Below, piece after piece: positions 26,438 to 35,212 of a stretch of 64,000 nucleotides of DNA. A program made the position numbers and the translations under genes. Within the stretch, counting starts at the first letter, position 1. The number at the start of each line of letters is the position of its first letter. A model generated the notes under the pieces. The model did no database searches, was not told the origin of the DNA, and saw only the letters and a program-made list of their open reading frames with translations. The DNA is from Siccirubricoccus deserti (GTDB lineage: Bacteria; Pseudomonadota; Alphaproteobacteria; Acetobacterales; Acetobacteraceae). The DNA is taken from assembly GCF_014283215.1 (NCBI RefSeq), contig NZ_JACOMF010000022.1, forward strand, positions 1-64,000, read 5' to 3'.

Positions 26438-26531
26438 AATAAGCGCCGAACCAAGCCGCCTCTCGAAGCAGCCACAACAAGCTGAATTCTCTACAAATTG
26501 GCAGGTAGTTAGGTCCAGTTCGGCGCTTATT
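26438..26531. repeat. Perfect 14-base inverted repeat with 66-base interior
   Basis: AATAAGCGCCGAAC at 26438-26451 is exactly complementary in reverse to GTTCGGCGCTTATT at 26518-26531. The interior has no gene. It could be the ends of a tiny non-autonomous element or a long-range RNA stem. Confidence 0.75.
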
Positions 26532-26903
26532 CACCCCATCCTATCCTTCGTCATCGTGGTGGTCCCCAGGTCCAGGCTGAAGGTCTCGGCAACCCAACCC
26601 TACCAAGGATCACCGCGGTGGCCGCCCGCCTGGGGCGCTCCGCTCAGCCAAGGGCTTCACTACGCGCCCCTGGCGCTGGCCCTCCTACACCACACCAGGG
26701 GCACGACCTCGCCTTGGGACCACAGAGGACGCTGAGTTTAACGAATGGCTGGAGTGTGAAGGCTTTGCTCGATCTCGGGAAGATCCGCTCGGCGGGAGAT
26801 AGGGTCCTACTGACGGACCTGCTGAGTTTCCATCACCATGCGACTTCGCTAGGCTCTCCGCCGGGAACCAAGAGGGGCCGCAGGCCCCGCAGGGAGACAC
26901 GCC

Positions 26904-27329
26904 ATGGCTGACGTGACGATCCGACCGGCTGGGAGCCGGGCGACGAAGACGGCATCTTCCGACAGCTTCACCGGTACGGTCCTGCAGGACTCAATGGCGA
27001 CGCCGCAGGCCCCGTCGCGCACCAGCGCCACGCTGGTGACCTTCACGCCGGGTGCGCGCACGAACTGGCACACACACAAGACCCGGCAGGTGCTGGTTGC
27101 CACGCAGGGCACCGGCATGGTGCAGGTGAAGGACAAGCCGCCCCGCATTCTGCGCGCCGGCGACGTCGCCGAGGTGCCGCCGGGGCTCGTGCACTGGCAC
27201 GGCGCGGTTGCCGGGCACCTGTTCGCGCACATCTCCTTCGTCGAGACCGACGGTCCAGACAACACTACCTGGATGGAGCCGGTGGACGAGGCGCACTACC
27301 GCTCGGTCGCGGTGCCGCCGGAAGCATAG
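26904..27329 (+). CDS. Cupin-domain protein
   Basis: A 141-residue single-domain cupin. Metal-ligand candidates are the two His in NWHTHKTRQVLVATQG (cupin motif 1, near residues 53-55, with Gln where Glu is often found) and the His in LVHWHGAV (motif 2, near residue 98). The arrangement resembles small manganese cupins annotated as hydroxynitrile lyase- or carboxymuconolactone-like, so enzymatic function is unsettled. ATG 26904 has AGGGAGA nine bases ahead. The gene looks intact inside a region full of remnants. Confidence 0.87.
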   Translation: MADVTIRPAGSRATKTASSDSFTGTVLQDSMATPQAPSRTSATLVTFTPGARTNWHTHKTRQVLVATQGTGMVQVKDKPPRILRAGDVAEVPPGLVHWHGAVAGHLFAHISFVETDGPDNTTWMEPVDEAHYRSVAVPPEA

Positions 27330-27530
27330 CCGCAGGTCGGCTTCGGCTGGGTGTTCCTGAGCCCCGATGGCGGACCATCGTGAAATGTCCCGTCCGTGAC
27401 AACGTCGGTCGCGGCCGCCGTACAGGTCAAGCTCGGATTCCCACCGCCAAGCTCGGCAGCTGCCGGGCGCTGATCCGGAGGAACGCAGCGCCCGCCCATG
27501 CATCTTCACCGCGATGCCTGATCAAGGGCC

Positions 27531-27930
27531 ATGGCGATACGGCTGGCCGTCTGCATGGGGCTTGGGCTTGACTTCGCCGGCCTGCTCGCAGGAACGAGCC
27601 GGCTGCGGACAAGCCCAGGCGAGAGGCTGTCGATCGCTCAGGCGTGAGCTGCGTGGACGCGCCGCCATCATCGCTCGGAAGTTCGCCGGCAGGCGCATGG
27701 CCGACGTTGGCCTCTTCGATCCCGAGGCATCCATCGTGGCGAGCCGCACGCTGCCGCTCGCTGCCACAGCGCGAGTGACCAACCTCCGGAACGGCCAAGT
27801 GACGCTGGTGCGGGTCTGCGACCGCATTCCGGGGACAGAGGGGCGCATCCTTGATGTCAGTCCCAAGGTCGCGGAGTTCCTGGACATACGCCAGGGCGGA
27901 GTGTTCCGGGCGTGCTCACCGCTTTCCTAG
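27531..27930 (+). pseudogene. RlpA-like (DPBB) protein, frameshifted
   Basis: ATG 27531 opens a hydrophobic, signal-like start (MAIRLAVCMGLGLDFAGLLA) that ends at a TGA after about 38 codons. A second frame then gives RKFAGRRMADVGLFDPEASI, VASRTLPLAATARVTNLRNG and GRILDVSPKVAEFLDIRQGG, the double-psi beta-barrel of RlpA septal-ring proteins ('ASYYGRRFAGRRMADGTRFDP..ASRTLPLGTxARVTNL'). The usual YY pair is II and DRGP is DRIP, so both frame and conserved residues have decayed. Confidence 0.7.
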
Positions 27931-27959
27931 CGCAGCGTCCTCGGCCCGGTCCTTCCCGC

Positions 27960-28840
27960 GGACGCTGTGTCTGGTGAACTCCTCCGGCGTCCGGCCGCCA
28001 AGGCTGCCGTGTGGCCGAACCCGGTTATAGTCGTCCCATTAGGCTTCGATCAGCCGACACGCATCGGACGGCAAGCTGAACACGTGCTTGTTCAGGCATT
28101 CGTCTCGCGGGCGGCCGTTGCAACTCTCCACAAACGTATTTTGGTGCGGCTTGCCGGGCGCGATGTAGTGCCATTCGATACCGCGCTCCTCCGCCCAGCG
28201 CAGCAACTTCGTGCCGTTGTCGCTGACTACCATCTTGGGCAGGCGCCGCCCGGCCACCAGACGCTCCAGCTCTCGCGCCACTGATCGATGTGTCCACCAC
28301 CGTCGCCGGGGCCTCGCGCGTGAAGTCGTCCACCACACAACACCCGGAATCGGCATCCGCGGCCAGCGCGTCCGCCACGAAGTCGAAGCTCCACTGCGGG
28401 CCAGCGCCCTGCGGTACCACCATCGGCGCCCACGTACTGAGGGCGCACTTGCGCTCGCCGCGCCGGCGCACCGAAAGTCGCTCCTCGCGATATAGCAGCC
28501 AGATGCGCTTCAGGTTCACGACCGCGCCCTCTCGCCGCAACAGGATTGCCAGCCGCCGGTCACCGAACCGACGGCGCTGACCAGCAAGCTCGCGCAGCCG
28601 CTTCCGCAACTCCGCGTCCCCGCCGTCGGCACGTTCAATACCGGAACGCCAAGCGGTCCACCCCGATCAGCCAGCAGGCAGCGCGTTCGCTGTAGCCGTG
28701 CTCGCGCATCACGCGCTCCACCACCCCAGACCATGCCGCAGGTCCGATCAGCTTTTCCCAGAAGCTCCCGCGGAACTGAGTTGTCCAGCATCGCCTCGGC
28801 CAGCAGCCATTTCAGGCGCCGGATCGACAAGTGTGGTTTC
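27960..28840 (-). pseudogene. IS3-family (IS407-like) element remnant, orfA tail and orfB
   Basis: On the minus strand, orfA ends RRLKWLLAEAMLDNSVPREL followed by LGK. orfB is spread over several frames: LRELAGQRRRFGDRRLAILL and [11 protein letters not shown] (first Asp), then [13 protein letters not shown] (second Asp), [20 protein letters not shown] (Glu), a TAA, and YNRVRPHGSLGGRTPEEF at the end. All three catalytic residues can be traced but at least two frame shifts and one stop separate them. The orfA N-terminus and clear terminal repeats are not visible. Confidence 0.85.
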
Positions 28841-29379
28841 ACCCGGAGCATCTGTGCTGACAAGGACGTCGAGGTCTACACCGAGGACCCGATGCGAAGC
28901 GCGACCATGTTTATCGCTGGGGTTCGACAAAGATCGGACCTGAGCGTTTTGATAACGAGATCGATGGCTGGCCGGGAGCGACGAGAGCGACATGGCGGTT
29001 TGGCATTAGCCCGATCGGCGATGCGCGGCCGACGCGGACGGTGGTGTCATCCGCTATGACCACGCTGCCTGAGACCGCGGCGGCGGCGGTGGACCATGCC
29101 CGCGCTCTGCTGCGCCAAATCTCGCAAATTGGGCGGACTGGGCAGAGGTTCTATAGCTTATCCCTGCTCTCTGGTGGTTGCAACGAATTGGAGATTCTCT
29201 GTGCATCAATCTACCGACATTGCCCCGCTGGACCTGGCGGGCGGACATGCGAAGTCGGAGCGAGCCTCTGCGGAGGAGGAGAGAAGCGCCGCACTTGCGT
29301 TAGGGTGCCACCGCGCAAAGATGAGGTGAGGCAGGTGCGCACGCCGCACCAGCCTCAACACAGAAGGGAGGAATACGCC
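28841..29379. other. Gene-free stretch upstream of the solute-binding protein
   Basis: About 540 bases between the IS3 remnant and the ABC solute-binding protein gene. No family match on either strand. The right end should hold the promoter of the transported gene. Confidence 0.35.
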
Positions 29380-30612
29380 ATGGATATCGGACGGCGTGCG
29401 CTGCTGGCCTCGGGGGCCACCGCAGTCGCTGCTACCACATTGCCCCGGTTGTCGCGCGCGCAGGCCGCGAACACCATCCGCATCGGTGTGATGAATGACA
29501 TGTCGGGCCTGTACAAGGACAACACCGGTCCCGGCTCGGTGGCCAGCGCGCAGCTGGCGGTCTCTGAATTCGGCCAGCACGGCTTCGACGTGGAGGTGAT
29601 CTTCGCCGACCACCAGAACCGACCTGACGTCGGCGTGAATCTGGCCCGACAGTGGTATGACCAAGGCGTGGATATGATTCTGGACGTGCCCACCTCCTCT
29701 GTCGCACTGGCCGTAAATCAGGTGGCACGGGAGAAGAATAAAGCCTGCATCAATGTCGGCGCCGCCACCTCTGACCTCACAGGGTCGCAGTGCGCGCCCA
29801 CCATGATCCACTGGGCCTTCGATACATGGATGCTGGCGCGCAGCACCGGTGGCGCCATGGTGAAGACAGGCGGCGACACGTGGTTCTTTATCACTGCCGA
29901 TTACGCCTTCGGCCACGCGCTTGAGCGTGACACCGCGCTTTTTGTGCGCGCCGCTGGGGGGAATGTGCTGGGCAGCGTGCGCACACCCTTTCCCGGAACA
30001 TCTGACTTCTCCGCTTTTCTGTTGCAGGCACAGGCAGCCCGACCGAAGGTGCTCGGCCTCGCCAACGCGGGCGCGGACACCGTCAACTGCGTTAAGCAGG
30101 CGGCTGAGTTTGGAATCACCCGGCGCGGCACGAAGCTCGCTGCGTTGCTGATGGTGATCGGGGACGTGCATTCGATAGGTTTGAATGCGGCCCAGGGCTT
30201 GGTGTGCACCGAGAGCTTCTACTGGGATCTGAACGACGGGACGCGCTCCTTCACCAGACGCGTGCTGCCACGCATGCCGAACATGCAGCGCCCTAATCAG
30301 ATTCACGCCGGCTGCTACTCCGCCACCCTTCACTATCTGAAAGCCATCGCGGAGATGGGCGTTGCGGAATCGAAGCGCTCTGGCACGGAGGTGGTCAGCC
30401 GGATGAAGGCGATGCCTACCGACGACCACTGCTTCGGCCAAGGCCAGATCCGGCAGGATGGGCGGAAAATCCACCCTTCCTATCTCTTCGAGGTGAAGGC
30501 CCCGTCAGAGAGCCAAGGTCCCTGGGACTACTACAAGCTACTGCAAGATACGCCGGCCGAGGAGGCATTCCGCCCCATGAATGACGGCGGCTGCCCGCTT
30601 GTGCGGTCATAA
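29380..30612 (+). CDS. ABC transporter solute-binding protein (type I, Peripla_BP_6), Tat-exported
   Basis: A 410-residue periplasmic receptor of the branched-chain amino acid/amide class. The N-terminus DIGRRALLASGATAVAATTL ends in LSRAQA, a Tat-type signal with a twin Arg and likely cleavage after AQA (residue 26). The mature part begins NTIRIGVMNDMSGLYKDNTG, the usual first strand, and includes DYAFGHALERD and ANAGADTVNCVKQAAEFGI. Ligand is unknown; such orphans bind amides, urea or aromatic acids. ATG 29380 has AGAAGGGAGG upstream. No permease or ATPase genes are nearby, so it either serves a transporter elsewhere or is left from a lost operon. Confidence 0.9.
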   Translation: MDIGRRALLASGATAVAATTLPRLSRAQAANTIRIGVMNDMSGLYKDNTGPGSVASAQLAVSEFGQHGFDVEVIFADHQNRPDVGVNLARQWYDQGVDMILDVPTSSVALAVNQVAREKNKACINVGAATSDLTGSQCAPTMIHWAFDTWMLARSTGGAMVKTGGDTWFFITADYAFGHALERDTALFVRAAGGNVLGSVRTPFPGTSDFSAFLLQAQAARPKVLGLANAGADTVNCVKQAAEFGITRRGTKLAALLMVIGDVHSIGLNAAQGLVCTESFYWDLNDGTRSFTRRVLPRMPNMQRPNQIHAGCYSATLHYLKAIAEMGVAESKRSGTEVVSRMKAMPTDDHCFGQGQIRQDGRKIHPSYLFEVKAPSESQGPWDYYKLLQDTPAEEAFRPMNDGGCPLVRS

Positions 30613-31069
30613 GCGACCGTTTGACAATCAGCGGTGGGCGACATGACGGAGCAGTAGGGCGCCCAACACCCCGAGCTTGAAGCACCCTCTGCCACACCAC
30701 CACAAGCCTTTCTCAAACAGCCACTGAGCGGGAGAGGGCTAGGCAAGAAGACGTTGCTGCGTCGTCGCGTTGCACATGCACGGATACAGCTGGAGACATT
30801 AGCTGGCTGTCTCCGGGTCTTGCCCAGAGCCTGCTGGCTTGTGGACGCTTGAAGCCGCTCTAACGTCGCTACCGCGCAGAGCTTGGCCATCTTCACCAGG
30901 GAGGTCCAGTCTACGTTGCCTGCCCGAGCGCGCGGCGCGATAAGACCGAGCGGCGCACGTCCATGAAGGCCAGCACGAAGCACCTCCATGAGGAGGTGCA
31001 GGACCGGCCATTGGCCGATATACGAAGGTTTGCGATCTACACGCCGACTGCCGTCATCCCCAGGGATCG
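30613..31069. other. Gene-free stretch with a small hairpin
   Basis: About 450 bases. The only structure I see is GCACCTCC-ATGA-GGAGGTGC at 30980-30999, an 8-base-pair perfect hairpin without a T run. No gene is supported. Confidence 0.35.
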
Positions 31070-31360
31070 CTAGCGGTCACGGAAGGCTATCGCGTTGCGC
31101 AACGCGTGTGCGATCTGCTCCATCCGCCTTTCGAAGCCCGCTGCCGCAGCGGGCCGGCCCAGCGTCTCCGCGCCAATGACGCCGCGCAGAACGGAGCCCT
31201 CGAGCTGGGCGGCCATGCCTTCCATGGCGCTCAGCGCCGCATCGGAGCCGCCACCTTCGATCGCTGCGCGCAGTACGGCGATCTCCCCAAAGGCGGCCGC
31301 GAGCGCGGTCTCGAGTGCGACAATCTCGCCGCGCAGCTCTTCCGCTTGGTTTTCAGCCAT
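31070..31360 (-). CDS. Small helical/coiled-coil protein, unknown
   Basis: A 96-residue Ala/Glu-rich protein (MAENQAEELRGEIVALETAL, then AAAFGEIAVLRAAIEGGG and MEQIAHALRNAIAF) with heptad-like spacing suggesting two helices joined by a glycine linker. I do not recognise a family. Codon bias is normal for the genome and ATG 31360 has GGGGAACGAG ahead. It stands alone between non-coding stretches, next to a recombinase remnant. It could equally be a leftover of a larger protein. Confidence 0.5.
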   Translation of the reverse strand: MAENQAEELRGEIVALETALAAAFGEIAVLRAAIEGGGSDAALSAMEGMAAQLEGSVLRGVIGAETLGRPAAAAGFERRMEQIAHALRNAIAFRDR

Positions 31361-31539
31361 CTCGTTCCCCAAGCCCAAATTGACGCGGCATCAACGCACC
31401 GAGAGGCTGTCCGTAGCGGTATGTCGCCCACTGTGGCTGCTCATTGGGGCAGGCCTGATGCCTTGATTGCACGATCCGCGGGGGTGCGAATATGCCGAGT
31501 GCCGCAGTATAGCCACGGCGGCCCGCATCACGGTCCGGG

Positions 31540-31790
31540 CGCCGCTGAAGATCCGCCGCCGGCTGGGGCGCCAGACAGTGGTGACACTGATGCGGCACTG
31601 GCGAAGGTGCTGGCGCGGGCGTTCCGGCACCAGCGTCTACTGGACTAGGGCCGCTACGCTTCGATCAGCGAGATGGCGGTGGCGGAGCGGTTTGAGCAAG
31701 GATACCTGGGCAGCTTGCCGCGGCTGACGCTCCTGGCGCCGGATATCGTCAGGCAATGCCTCGATGGATGCCAACCCGTGGACATGACCT
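31540..31790 (+). pseudogene. Site-specific recombinase C-terminal fragment
   Basis: One frame gives IRRRLGRQTVVTL; the next gives DAALAKVLARAFRHQRLLD, a TAG at 31646-31648, then GRYASISEMAVAERFEQGYL and GSLPRLTLLAPDIV. This is the C-terminal helical block found at the end of many large serine recombinases and their orphan fragments in alphaproteobacteria ('..LxKALARAFRWxxLLxxGxYxSIxEIAxAExIxxxYxxRxLRLTLLAPDIVEAIL'). A nonsense codon and frame slip inactivate it. Confidence 0.7.
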
Positions 31791-32324
31791 GTCACGGTGG
31801 TTGGCGCCGCGTCCGACAGGCTGGGCGGAGCAGCGTGCCAGGTCCAGGGCGAGCGCATGACCCGAGCCCGTCGCGGCTGGCTGACCGCTGTAGGCGTGTA
31901 AAGTGACCGGAGGGGGCTCACACCAGAATGTCTGCTCCACTTCCGCGGGCGGACATAGAAGAAGATCACCTGGGCTCTCACTCCACGGCCCAGTCTGGCC
32001 GGAAGCAGAATAGCGCCTTGCAAGTGGCGAGCGCTGGCAGCCGGCATCAGTTCAGCCTAATGCCAACCGGCGGTTCGTCATTTCTCCCGCATCGGCCCTA
32101 TTTTTCCGAATGCGTTTGAGGGCCCACAGGGTCCCACGGTGACCGGAGGCTGTCTGCCGCAGGATGCCGCATCTAGTTCAGGGACCGCTTCGGTGGGCTG
32201 ATCCGACTTCACCACCCAGGTCGCGGTCGTTGACATGACCAATATGGCCATCTGCCAGGGTCTGTTGCCTCAATTTTTTTGCTATAGGTGGCAGCCAGAA
32301 ACTATTCAGCAGGAGGATCAGCAT
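31791..32324. other. Gene-free stretch upstream of the RsbQ-like gene
   Basis: About 530 bases with no family match. AT content rises locally near 32265-32310 (CAATTTTTTTGCTATAGG), where the promoter of the rsbQ-like gene is likely, but spacing of candidate boxes is poor. Confidence 0.35.
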
Positions 32325-33113
32325 TTGAGTGTTTTGCAACGACATAACGTGCACGTGAGCGGCTCTGGCTCACAAGCGATGGTTTTCGCGCACGGCTTCG
32401 GCTGTGACCAGAACATGTGGCGCTTCATCGTGCCAGCATTCGCGGACCACTACCGGATTGTCCTGTTCGACCATGTGGGCGCAGGCGGTTCCGATCTTTC
32501 CGCGTATGATCCGGAAAAATACGCCACACTGGATGGATACACAGCGGATGTGATCGAACTCTGCCGGGAGCTGGGGATAAGAGACGGCGTTTTCGTGGGC
32601 CATTCCGTGAGCGCTATGATCGGGGTGCTGGTCGCTAGAAGGGCTCCCGAACTTTTTGCCGAGCTCGTTCTTATCGGCCCCTCTCCCCGATACATCGACG
32701 ACGAGGACTATGTCGGCGGCTTCAGCGAGGGGCAGATCCACGAGCTACTGGAGTTCCTGGACAGCAACCATATGGGTTGGTCTCAGGCCATGGCGCCGGT
32801 CATCATGGGCAATCCGGAACGTCCTGAACTGGGCGAGGAACTGACGAACAGCTTTTGCCGCACGGATCCGGAGATTGCGAAGCGCTTCGCCCGGGCCACC
32901 TTTCTCTCCGACAACCGTACTGATCTGGCGAAGGTAGGGACCCGCTCATTGATCCTTCAGTGCTCGGAAGACGTGATCGCTCCGCCATGTGTCGGGGAGT
33001 ACGTTCACCGCGCAATTCCCGGCAGCGAGTTCGTGCTCCTCAATGCCACCGGGCACTGCCCGAACCTGAGCGCCCCCGAGGAGACCATCGCAGCCATGAA
33101 AGCCTTCCTCTAA
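32325..33113 (+). CDS. rsbQ: RsbQ-type alpha/beta hydrolase (sensory partner of PAS protein)
   Basis: A 262-residue alpha/beta hydrolase that matches Bacillus subtilis RsbQ along its length: VFAHGFGCDQNMWRFIVPAF, LFDHVGAGGSDLSAYD, nucleophile Ser94 in VFVGHSVSAMIG, acid Asp216 in LQCSEDVIAP and His244 in ATGHCPNLS. RsbQ is needed to activate the PAS domain of RsbP, probably by delivering or making a small ligand. The start is TTG 32325 (LSVLQRHNVHVSGSG, aligned with RsbQ MTSILSRNHVQVAGSG) with AGGAGG eight bases ahead; no ATG gives a full N-terminus. The next gene, 34 bases downstream, encodes a PAS-kinase, so the pair forms a hydrolase-PAS sensing module. Base composition is less GC-biased than the neighbours, suggesting acquisition. 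Confidence 0.9.
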   Translation: MSVLQRHNVHVSGSGSQAMVFAHGFGCDQNMWRFIVPAFADHYRIVLFDHVGAGGSDLSAYDPEKYATLDGYTADVIELCRELGIRDGVFVGHSVSAMIGVLVARRAPELFAELVLIGPSPRYIDDEDYVGGFSEGQIHELLEFLDSNHMGWSQAMAPVIMGNPERPELGEELTNSFCRTDPEIAKRFARATFLSDNRTDLAKVGTRSLILQCSEDVIAPPCVGEYVHRAIPGSEFVLLNATGHCPNLSAPEETIAAMKAFL

Positions 33114-33147
33114 GTCCCGCACCTTGGACCAAGACACTCCCATTTCC

Positions 33148-34800
33148 ATGCCGCAGGACGTAGAGGATCTCAAAGACCTCTTCGAGAACGCGCCCTGCGG
33201 CTATATCTCTGTCGAGCCTGCGGGCCGGATTATCAAGGCCAATCAGACCTTCGCCGCATGGATGGGATATGAGGGAAACCAACTCGTCGGGCGGCGCTTC
33301 CAAGATCTGCTGAGCATCGCGGGGAAGATTTACTACGAAACCCACTTCGCGCCCCTGCTGCGGATGCAAGGGTTCTTCAATGAGGTTGCCCTCGAACTCC
33401 TTTGTGCCAACGGATCACGCCTGTCCGTGCTTGTTAACGCGGTCGAGCGTCGCGACGACGCCGGACGGGTACGGTTCATTCGGATAACGATTTTCAACGC
33501 CTCCGACCGGCGGCGGTACGAGCAGCAGCTACTGGAGGCACGCAGGGCCGCTGAACAGGCCAGTGCGGAGCTGCGCGAACTCAACCTGACGCTGGAGGCG
33601 AGGATTGAGAAGGCGGTCCAGGAGCGGATGACGGCCGAGGATGCACTGCGGCAGGCGCAGAAGATGGAGGCCGTGGGCCAGCTCACGGGCGGCATCGCGC
33701 ATGACTTCAACAACCTGCTGGCAGGAATCACCGGTAGCCTCGAACTGCTGCGGAGGCGGGTGGCGCAGGGGCGACTCAGTGAGCTGGAGCGCTACATCGT
33801 CGCGGCCCAGGGCGCCTCAAAGCGGGCTGCGACGCTGACGCACCGGTTGCTGGCCTTCTCGCGTCGGCAGGCACTCGATCCCAAGCCCACGGACATGAAC
33901 GGGCTGGTTGCGGGCATGGAGGATCTGATCCGCCGCACCATGGGCCCGGCAGTGGTGGTGGAAGTGGTTGCAGCAAGTGGGCTCTGGACCACTCTGGTCG
34001 ATGCGAACCAGCTCGAGAACGCGCTACTGAACCTGTGTATCAATGCCCGGGACGCCATGCCCGATGGTGGAAAGCTGATGATCGAAACCGGCAATCGCTG
34101 GCTCGACGAGCGGACTGCACGGGACCGCGACCTGCCTCCCGGCCAATACGCCTCGCTCTGCGTCAGTGATACCGGCACCGGCATGCCGCCCGAGGTGATT
34201 GAGCGTGCCTTCGACCCGTTCTTCACCACCAAGCCCATCGGCAAGGGCACAGGTTTGGGCCTCTCCATGATTTACGGCTTCGCTCGCCAGTCTGGCGGCC
34301 AGGTCCGCATCTATTCCGAACTGGGCCGGGGCACGACGATGTGCCTCTACCTGCCCCGGCATTTCGGCGAGGCGGAAGCTGCGGAAGCCGCGGAAGCCGC
34401 CAGAGGGATCGAGGCACCCCGCGCCGAACAGGGCGAGACCGTGCTGGTGGTCGATGACGAGCCGACCGTACGGATGCTCGTCACTGAGGTGCTGGAGGAA
34501 CTCGGCTACAGGGCCATCGAGGCCGCCGCCGGGCCGGAAGGGCTGAGAATACTGCAATCCAATGCACGGATCGACCTCCTGATCACCGATGTTGGTTTGC
34601 CCGGCGGTATGAATGGCCGTCAGCTCGCAGAAGCGGGACAGGCGGTGCGGCCCGGCCTGAAGGTGCTGTTCATCACCGGCTATGCGGAGAACGCTGTCAT
34701 TAGCCACGGCCATCTGGAGCCGGGCATGCACATGCTGACCAAGCCTTTCGCCATGGACGCGCTAGCCAGCCGGATCAAGCGCATCATCACAGGCGGCTGA
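33148..34800 (+). CDS. PAS-histidine kinase-receiver hybrid, output partner of RsbQ-like protein
   Basis: A 550-residue soluble hybrid kinase. An N-terminal PAS domain (residues about 5-125: DLFENAPCGYISVEPAGRII, YEGNQLVGRRFQDLL) is followed by a coiled coil (130-175), a phosphoacceptor His near 185 in QLTGGIAHDFNNLLAGITG, an HATPase domain with NARDAM, SDTGTGMPPE and GKGTGLGLSM, and a C-terminal receiver with Asp near 481 in LLITDVGLPGG and Lys in HMLTKPFA. RsbP of Bacillus has PAS plus PP2C phosphatase; here the PAS is wired to a phosphorelay instead. ATG 33148 is chosen, but TTG 33124 is possible; neither has a good ribosome-binding site, so coupling to the hydrolase is likely. Confidence 0.9.
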   Translation: MPQDVEDLKDLFENAPCGYISVEPAGRIIKANQTFAAWMGYEGNQLVGRRFQDLLSIAGKIYYETHFAPLLRMQGFFNEVALELLCANGSRLSVLVNAVERRDDAGRVRFIRITIFNASDRRRYEQQLLEARRAAEQASAELRELNLTLEARIEKAVQERMTAEDALRQAQKMEAVGQLTGGIAHDFNNLLAGITGSLELLRRRVAQGRLSELERYIVAAQGASKRAATLTHRLLAFSRRQALDPKPTDMNGLVAGMEDLIRRTMGPAVVVEVVAASGLWTTLVDANQLENALLNLCINARDAMPDGGKLMIETGNRWLDERTARDRDLPPGQYASLCVSDTGTGMPPEVIERAFDPFFTTKPIGKGTGLGLSMIYGFARQSGGQVRIYSELGRGTTMCLYLPRHFGEAEAAEAAEAARGIEAPRAEQGETVLVVDDEPTVRMLVTEVLEELGYRAIEAAAGPEGLRILQSNARIDLLITDVGLPGGMNGRQLAEAGQAVRPGLKVLFITGYAENAVISHGHLEPGMHMLTKPFAMDALASRIKRIITGG

Positions 34801-34904
34801 CACAATACTGGCGACCCTGATGACCAGAATGCCCGCATCAGCGGTGCCCGCGTCGGGATCCCGACATGAGACGCACCAAGGTCGGAGAAGGGCGCAGAGC
34901 TGCC

Positions 34905-35141
34905 GATAGCGGCTCTGGGCTAGCCATGTCCGCTCGCCCAAAGGCGGCGCTTTCCGCCATGACGCCGACGGCAGACCGGCGCGATGCGCACGGCGTTGCG
35001 CAAATCGCCCGCATCCGGTGGTTCAAGGTGGCCCACGTGACGAGCACAGCAAGCCAAGAGATGCGGACCCTGCTTGCCGTACGGCGGAACTTGGTCCGGC
35101 AGGTGGCGGATGTCCGTCGTCAGGGCCCATGCGATAGCTGA
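34905..35141 (+). pseudogene. IS110-family transposase fragment
   Basis: The frame reads ARPKAALSAMTPTADRRDAH, GVAQIARIRWFKVAHVTSTA and SQEMRTLLAVRRNLVRQVAD, matching the RuvC-like N-terminal domain of IS110/IS1111 transposases ('..KAALSAMxNKTDRNDARGIAQxxRxGWFRxVHVKS..AQExRxLLxxRKxLVxxxxD'). It stops at 35141, shortly after. The beginning and the Ser-containing C-terminal domain are missing. Confidence 0.72.
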
Positions 35142-35157
35142 GGCGGGTTCAGGAGCG

Positions 35158-35212
35158 GAGGATGTCTGGCTCATCCTACCCGCCAAGGCGTGAGGCTGAG
35201 CCAGACATCCTC
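35158..35212. repeat. Perfect 16-base inverted repeat (23-base loop)
   Basis: GAGGATGTCTGGCTCA at 35158-35173 is the exact reverse complement of TGAGCCAGACATCCTC at 35197-35212. A transcript would form a very strong hairpin. No T run follows on either strand, so it is not a standard terminator. It starts 17 bases after the IS110 fragment ends. Confidence 0.85.

Larger units (their letters stand above)
25961..26903. other. Gene-free stretch with terminator and long inverted repeat
   Basis: About 940 bases without a recognisable gene. It contains an intrinsic terminator (26176-26203) and a perfect 14-base inverted repeat (26438-26451 with 26518-26531), listed separately. The right end should hold the promoter of the cupin gene. 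Confidence 0.5.

Noticed and set aside
34852-34865. 14-base palindrome GTCGGGATCCCGAC after the PAS-kinase gene
   Set aside because: Perfect but without a loop, T run or nearby start codon; could be chance in GC-rich DNA, so not given a function.
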